This document shows, one piece after another, positions 59,988 through 64,000 of a DNA stretch of 64,000 bases. Position 1 is the first letter of the stretch, and each line of letters opens with the position of its first letter. The position numbers and the translations under genes were made by a program. The notes under the pieces are model-generated. The model was not told the origin of the DNA and ran no database searches. It was given only the letters and a program-made list of their open reading frames with translations. Source of the DNA: Amycolatopsis nigrescens CSC17Ta-90 (lineage in GTDB: Bacteria > Actinomycetota > Actinomycetes > Mycobacteriales > Pseudonocardiaceae); contig NZ_ARVW01000001.1 of NCBI RefSeq assembly GCF_000384315.1, positions 2,737,746 through 2,801,745 of the forward strand, written 5' to 3'.

Positions 59988-60823
59988 CCCGCGATCCTCA
60001 CCGACACATCGGTTCCCCAGATGGCGAAACCGATGAAGAAGTTCATTATCGACACCGTGACGATGGTCAGCCGGACCGCACGGCCCACCGCGATACCCAC
60101 CCCGGCGGGGCCACCGCTCGCGCGGTAACCGTAGTAGCAATGCGAAAGAATGATGAAAACGCTGAATATCAGCACTTTTATGAACGAGTAGAAGACGTCC
60201 TGCGGTGGTAAGAACAGGTCGAAGTAGTGGTCATAGGTACCGGCCGACTGGTTGTAGATGTAGATGACCACCATCCGCGACGCCAGGTACGACGCCAGCA
60301 GGCCGATCACGTACAGCGGGATGACCGCGACGAACCCGGCGATGATCCGGGTGGTCACCAGGTACGGCAGGCTGGGCACGCCCATCACCTCGAGCGCGTC
60401 GATCTCCTCGGAGATCCGCATCGCGCCCAGCTGCGCGGTGAACCCCGCGCCGACCGTCGCCGACAGCGCCAGCCCGGCCACCAGCGGCGCGATCTCGCGG
60501 GTGTTGAAGAACGCGGTGAGGAAACCGGTGAACGCCGAGGTGCCGATCGAGTTCAGCGCGGAGTAGCCCTGCAGGCCGACCAGCACACCGGTGAACAGGG
60601 TCAGGCCGACCATCACGCCGACCGTGCCGCCGATCACCGCCAGCGAGCCGGAGCCGAAGCTGACCTCGGCGAGCAGCCGCATGACCTCCTTGGTGTACCG
60701 GCGGATGGTGCGCGGGGTCCAGGCCAGCGCCCGCGCGTAGAAGGACATCTGGTCGCCGAGCTGGTCGAGCGTCTCCAGCGGCCGGTTCGCGGCCCGTTTC
60801 AGGCCCTGGGTGAACGATGCCAT
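59984..60823 (-). CDS. yrbEB: MlaE/YrbE-family permease YrbEB
   Basis: Second ABC permease of the Mce transporter, 279 residues with about six membrane helices. The conserved cytoplasmic coupling segment EEIDALEVMGVPSLPYLVTT and the GAGFTAQLGAMRISEEID motif mark the MlaE family. It begins 4 nt after yrbEA. Confidence 0.95.
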   Translation of the reverse strand: MASFTQGLKRAANRPLETLDQLGDQMSFYARALAWTPRTIRRYTKEVMRLLAEVSFGSGSLAVIGGTVGVMVGLTLFTGVLVGLQGYSALNSIGTSAFTGFLTAFFNTREIAPLVAGLALSATVGAGFTAQLGAMRISEEIDALEVMGVPSLPYLVTTRIIAGFVAVIPLYVIGLLASYLASRMVVIYIYNQSAGTYDHYFDLFLPPQDVFYSFIKVLIFSVFIILSHCYYGYRASGGPAGVGIAVGRAVRLTIVTVSIMNFFIGFAIWGTDVSVRIAG

Positions 60824-60827
60824 CGGT

Positions 60828-61622
60828 CTAAGCCAGCTTCCCGGGGACGATCTGCAGGTAGATGAGCGTGATCACGAAGTTGACCACGAACAGCAGCAGG
60901 AAGGTGATGACAACGGACTGGTTCACCGCGTCCCCGACCCCCTTCGGCCCGCCGGCCGGGTGCAGCCCGCGGTAGGCGGCGACCACGGCGGCGATGAACC
61001 CGAAGATCAGCGCCTTGAGCTCACCGACCCACAGGTCCGAGGTCTGCGCGAGGGCGGAGAAGCTGGCCAGGTAGGCACCCGGGGTGCCGTCCTGCAGGAT
61101 CACGTTGAAGAAGTAGCCACCGAGCACGCCGATCACGCTGACCATGCCGTTGAGCAGCAGCGCGACCAGCATCGAGGCGAGCACCCTAGGCACGATCAGC
61201 CGCTGCACCGCGGAGACGCCGAGCACCTCCATCGCGTCGATCTCTTCGCGGATGGTCCTGGCGCCGATGTCCGCGCAGATCGCGGAGCCACCGGCGCCGG
61301 CCACGAGCAGCGCGGTGACCAGCGGACTGGCCTGCTGCACGGTGGCCAGCACGCTGCCGGCGCCGGTGTAGGACTGCGCGCCGAGCTGCCGCGCGAGCGA
61401 GCCGAACTGCAGCGAGATGACCGCGCCGAACGGAATGGCCACCAACGCGGTGGGCAGGATCGTGACGCTGGCGATGAACCAGGACTGCTGGATGAACTCA
61501 CGCAGCTGGAACGGGCGCTGGAAGATCCCGCGGATGATGTCGAGGCCGAGCGCGAACAGCTTCCCGGTCTCACGCAACATTCCGATCCCGGGAATCTTGG
61601 CCGAAGTGGCCGTTGAGCTCAT
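60828..61622 (-). CDS. yrbEA: MlaE/YrbE-family permease YrbEA
   Basis: ATG at 61620-61622 (MSSTATSAKIPGIGMLRETG), with GGAGGGAGC upstream; 264 residues and about six membrane helices. The coupling motif EEIDAMEVLGVSAVQRLIVP is present. It starts 34 nt after the ATPase gene, so the permeases are co-transcribed with it. Confidence 0.94.
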   Translation of the reverse strand: MSSTATSAKIPGIGMLRETGKLFALGLDIIRGIFQRPFQLREFIQQSWFIASVTILPTALVAIPFGAVISLQFGSLARQLGAQSYTGAGSVLATVQQASPLVTALLVAGAGGSAICADIGARTIREEIDAMEVLGVSAVQRLIVPRVLASMLVALLLNGMVSVIGVLGGYFFNVILQDGTPGAYLASFSALAQTSDLWVGELKALIFGFIAAVVAAYRGLHPAGGPKGVGDAVNQSVVITFLLLFVVNFVITLIYLQIVPGKLA

Positions 61623-61656
61623 GCTCCCTCCGCGGGAAGAAGTACGTCGGGAGAAC

Positions 61657-62859
61657 TCATTGCCCACCCGGCCCAGGATCACGCGGCCGCATCCGGTGCG
61701 ATCCCCCAGGTCTCGCCCCACCGTTGCCCCGCGGTTCCTGCCAGCCGGTATTGGGCAGCTGGGCGACCTCGTCCCGCGGCAGCTCGCCGTGGTGCTGGTT
61801 CGGCACCGGCCCGGTCGGGGCGTCCTGCGGCCTGGCGCCGACCAGGTGGTGCGCGTGCACGCCGTACCGCTGCTGCTCCTCCGGGGTGAGGGACTCGATG
61901 ATCCCTTCCTGCGCCGCGTGCGGCAGCGTGTGCAGGATCTTCATCACCCGGTCCTTGCGGCGGCGCACGCCCGCGCGCTCGGGCAGGCCGGGGGTCGGCT
62001 CGATCTGCGGCACCACGCCGCGGACGTCCTCGTCGCCGGAACCGTCCGAATGCCCGGCATCCGCGTCCGCCTGCTCACGCGCCATCTGCGCGGAGTCTTT
62101 CTCCTCGGACATGCCGATCGGGCCCAGCCGGCGGCCGTTGAGGAACTGCTCCACCACCGGCTCGTCACTGGTCAGCAGCACCTCGCGCGGCCCGAACATG
62201 ACCAGCTCCTTGCGGAAGAGCATGCCCAGGTTGTCCGGCACCGTCCGCGCCACGTTGATGTTGTGCGTCACGATCAAGATCGTCGCGTCGATCTGCGCAT
62301 TCAGATCGATCAGCAACTGACTCAAATACGCCGTACGCACCGGATCCAAACCCGAATCCGGCTCATCGCACAAAATGATCTCGGGATCCAGCACCAGCGC
62401 CCGCGCCAGACCGGCGCGCTTGCGCATACCCCCGGAAATCTCACCGGGGAGCTTCATCTCCGCGCCGGCAAGACCGGTCATCTCCAGCTTTTCCAGCACG
62501 ATCCGCTTGATCTCGGACTCGGACTTCTTGGTGTGCTCCCGCAACGGGAAGGCCACGTTGTCGTACAGGTTCATCGAACCGAACAACGCACCGTCCTGGA
62601 ACAGCACCCCGAACAGCTTCCGCGTCTCGTACAGCTTGTGCTCGGAGCACGTCACGATGTCCACACCGTTGATCACGCAACGACCGCGGTCCGGCTTCAG
62701 CAGACCGATCATCGACTTCAGGAAGACCGACTTACCGGTTCCCGACGGCCCCAGCATCACCGACACCTCACCAGGCGGAAGCGTGAGGCTCACGTCCCGC
62801 CAGATGGCCTGCTTACCGAAGGACTTGGTCAGACCCTCGATGACCACCTCGGCACCCAT
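61657..62859 (-). CDS. Mkl/MceG-type ABC ATPase with C-terminal extension
   Basis: Energises the Mce transporter. ATG at 62857-62859 behind GGGAGG. Walker A GPSGTGKS (37-44), signature ISGGM (141-145), Walker B IILCDEP (161-167) and H-loop His199 are intact. Residues beyond about 245 form a charged, probably disordered extension of about 150 residues ending PRDPGPGGQ, with one conserved-looking segment (HAAQEGIIESLTPEEQQRYG). M. tuberculosis MceG (Mkl), a homologue, serves several mce operons and maps in the same rplL-rpoB interval. Confidence 0.93.
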   Translation of the reverse strand: MGAEVVIEGLTKSFGKQAIWRDVSLTLPPGEVSVMLGPSGTGKSVFLKSMIGLLKPDRGRCVINGVDIVTCSEHKLYETRKLFGVLFQDGALFGSMNLYDNVAFPLREHTKKSESEIKRIVLEKLEMTGLAGAEMKLPGEISGGMRKRAGLARALVLDPEIILCDEPDSGLDPVRTAYLSQLLIDLNAQIDATILIVTHNINVARTVPDNLGMLFRKELVMFGPREVLLTSDEPVVEQFLNGRRLGPIGMSEEKDSAQMAREQADADAGHSDGSGDEDVRGVVPQIEPTPGLPERAGVRRRKDRVMKILHTLPHAAQEGIIESLTPEEQQRYGVHAHHLVGARPQDAPTGPVPNQHHGELPRDEVAQLPNTGWQEPRGNGGARPGGSHRMRPRDPGPGGQ

Positions 62860-63112
62860 CGCACCTCCCGGAGCTGTTCGGCGTCGACTCGCTCACTTTG
62901 GTCTCCTCGCGCACGAAGAGGCCGCGCGATACCGCGTCAACCAGGTGCAACGAGTTGAGTGCGAACAGGTTACTCACGAGTTTTCCACCTTGGCCACCCA
63001 TCCGCGCATTGTCATCTCGCCGTGACCACAGCGGTGACGCCCGGCCGTCGCCCGCACGCACGGGCTGCACGCTAATGCACCAGAGGCGCGGTCGCAGGTC
63101 GTACCGGATAAG
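62860..63112. promoter_or_regulatory. Upstream region of the mce operon
   Basis: About 250 nt between the rplL terminator and the ATPase gene, expected to hold the mce promoter. A minus-strand TAACCT (62964-62969) fits a -10, but no matching -35 is evident. No ORF is supported. Confidence 0.35.
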
Positions 63113-63148
63113 AAAAGGGCGGGTACCCGGCCGGGTACCCGCCCTTTT
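63113..63148 (-). terminator. Terminator after rplL
   Basis: A 36-nt perfect palindrome (AAAAGGGCGGGTACCCGG and its complement, 63113-63148) lies 17 nt after the rplL stop, with the T-rich arm at its end on the minus strand. Confidence 0.92.
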
Positions 63149-63164
63149 CGGGCATAACAGAGAA

Positions 63165-63551
63165 CTACTTGATGCTGATCTTCGCGCCGGCAGCCTCGAG
63201 CTTCTCCTTGGCGGCCTCGGCGGCCTCCTTGTCGACCTTCTCCAGGAGGGCCTTGGGGGCGCTCTCGACGAGCTCCTTGGCCTCCTTCAGGCCCAGACCG
63301 GAGACGACCTCGCGGACGACCTTGATGACCTGGATCTTCTTGTCGCCGGCGCCCTCGAGCACGACGTCGAACTCGTCCTGCTCCTCAGCGGCGGCGGCCG
63401 GGGCGGCACCCGGGGCGGCGGCCACGACGGCAGCCGGGGCGGCCGCGGTGACGTCGAAGGTCTCCTCGAACTGCTTCACGAACTCGGAGAGCTCGAGCAG
63501 GGTGAGCTCCTTGAAAGCGTCGAGCAGTTCGTCGGTGCTCAGCTTCGCCAT
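63165..63551 (-). CDS. rplL: 50S ribosomal protein L7/L12
   Basis: bL12 forms the stalk that recruits translational GTPases. The 128 residues have the N-terminal dimerisation helix ([20 protein letters not shown]), the Ala-rich hinge and the C-terminal domain ([40 protein letters not shown]). Length is typical. Confidence 0.98.
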   Translation of the reverse strand: MAKLSTDELLDAFKELTLLELSEFVKQFEETFDVTAAAPAAVVAAAPGAAPAAAAEEQDEFDVVLEGAGDKKIQVIKVVREVVSGLGLKEAKELVESAPKALLEKVDKEAAEAAKEKLEAAGAKISIK

Positions 63552-63601
63552 GGTGGCGTTTCCTCTCTAAAAAGCGAACGCGAGGTTCGGGGTGGTTGGG
63601 T

Positions 63602-64000
63602 TCAGCTCTCGGCTGGTGCTTCGGCCTCGGCGGGGCTGCCGGACTCGGCCTGGCGCTTTTCCTCCAGCGCGGCGGCCAGGCGGGCGACCTGGGACGCCGG
63701 CGCCTGGAACAGCGCGGCGGCCTGGGACAGCTTCGCCTTGAACGCGCCCGCCGCCTTGGCGAGCAGGACCTCACGGCTTTCGAGATCGGCAAGCCTGGTG
63801 ATCTCTTCGACGGTGAGCGGGCGGCCATCCATGTAGCCGCCCTTGATCACAAGCGCGTTGTTGTCCTTCGCGAAGTCACGAAGGGCCTTCGCGGCGTCAA
63901 CCGGCTCACCCTGGACAAAGGCGATCGCGGTCGGGCCGAGGAAGAGCTCTTCCATGCCCTCGATACCGGCGTCCTCAGCGGCACGCTTGACGAGGGTGTT
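63602..64000 (-). CDS. rplJ: 50S ribosomal protein L10, C-terminal part (cut by window edge)
   Basis: uL10 anchors L7/L12 to the ribosome. The frame is open to position 64000, where it reads [15 protein letters not shown], so the start lies beyond the window. The visible 132 residues include [20 protein letters not shown] and the L12-binding helix [19 protein letters not shown]. It is 50 nt upstream of rplL, the usual operon. Confidence 0.97.
   Translation of the reverse strand, partial: NTLVKRAAEDAGIEGMEELFLGPTAIAFVQGEPVDAAKALRDFAKDNNALVIKGGYMDGRPLTVEEITRLADLESREVLLAKAAGAFKAKLSQAAALFQAPASQVARLAAALEEKRQAESGSPAEAEAPAES

Overview
The window is high-GC actinobacterial chromosome, most likely from the family Pseudonocardiaceae and probably Amycolatopsis. 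I infer this from an ESX-4-type secretion locus beside truA-rplQ, an mce lipid-transport operon lying between rplL and rpoB, frequent GTG/TTG starts, and a dispersed intergenic palindrome built on TTTAGCSSGCTAAA. No species can be fixed from the sequence alone.

Left part (1-9996). Positions 1-8281 hold a type VII secretion core: eccC (cut by the window edge), eccD, mycP, eccB, eccE and a small partner gene. The eccC(-) eccD(+) mycP(+) eccB(-) order matches mycobacterial ESX-4, with eccE added and carrying a collagen-like Gly-Gly-Pro head. A decayed 843-bp IS5-family element (8282-9124) has inserted exactly at the stop codon of the last gene, with a TAA target duplication, and so separates that gene from a strong hairpin. 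An AT-rich patch with one small secreted protein follows (9128-9990).

Middle (9997-33122, all minus strand). This is the classic str-S10-spc-alpha translation superoperon. Read in the direction of transcription it runs rpsL-rpsG-fusA-tuf-rpsJ-rplC-rplD-rplW-rplB-rpsS-rplV-rpsC-rplP-rpmC-rpsQ-rplN-rplX-rplE-rpsZ-rpsH-rplF-rplR-rpsE-rpmD-rplO-secY-adk-map-infA-rpmJ-rpsM-rpsK-rpsD-rpoA-rplQ-truA. Many neighbours overlap by 1-4 nt. The rpsL and rpsJ leaders share a 28-nt block with 27 identities. Paired palindromes separate map from infA and secY from rplO.

Accessory block (33450-43075), between rpsL and rpoC: an unannotated 59-residue ORF; a type VII substrate-like module (YbaB-like protein, EspC/WXG-like protein, 380-residue WSG protein, 193-residue unknown); an MmpS-like protein; two tiny related secreted proteins that converge on one terminator; a CopD-like membrane protein with a secreted selenium-binding-protein-like neighbour; and a secreted VanX-type D-Ala-D-Ala dipeptidase.

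Right part (43139-64000, minus strand): rpoC and rpoB, then a complete mce operon in transcription order ATPase, yrbEA, yrbEB, mceA-F and two Mce-associated proteins, then rplL and the end of rplJ at the edge. In M. tuberculosis the orphan ATPase gene mkl (mceG) lies in the same rplL-rpoB interval. Here the ATPase heads a full transporter operon. I saw no tRNA, rRNA or CRISPR array.
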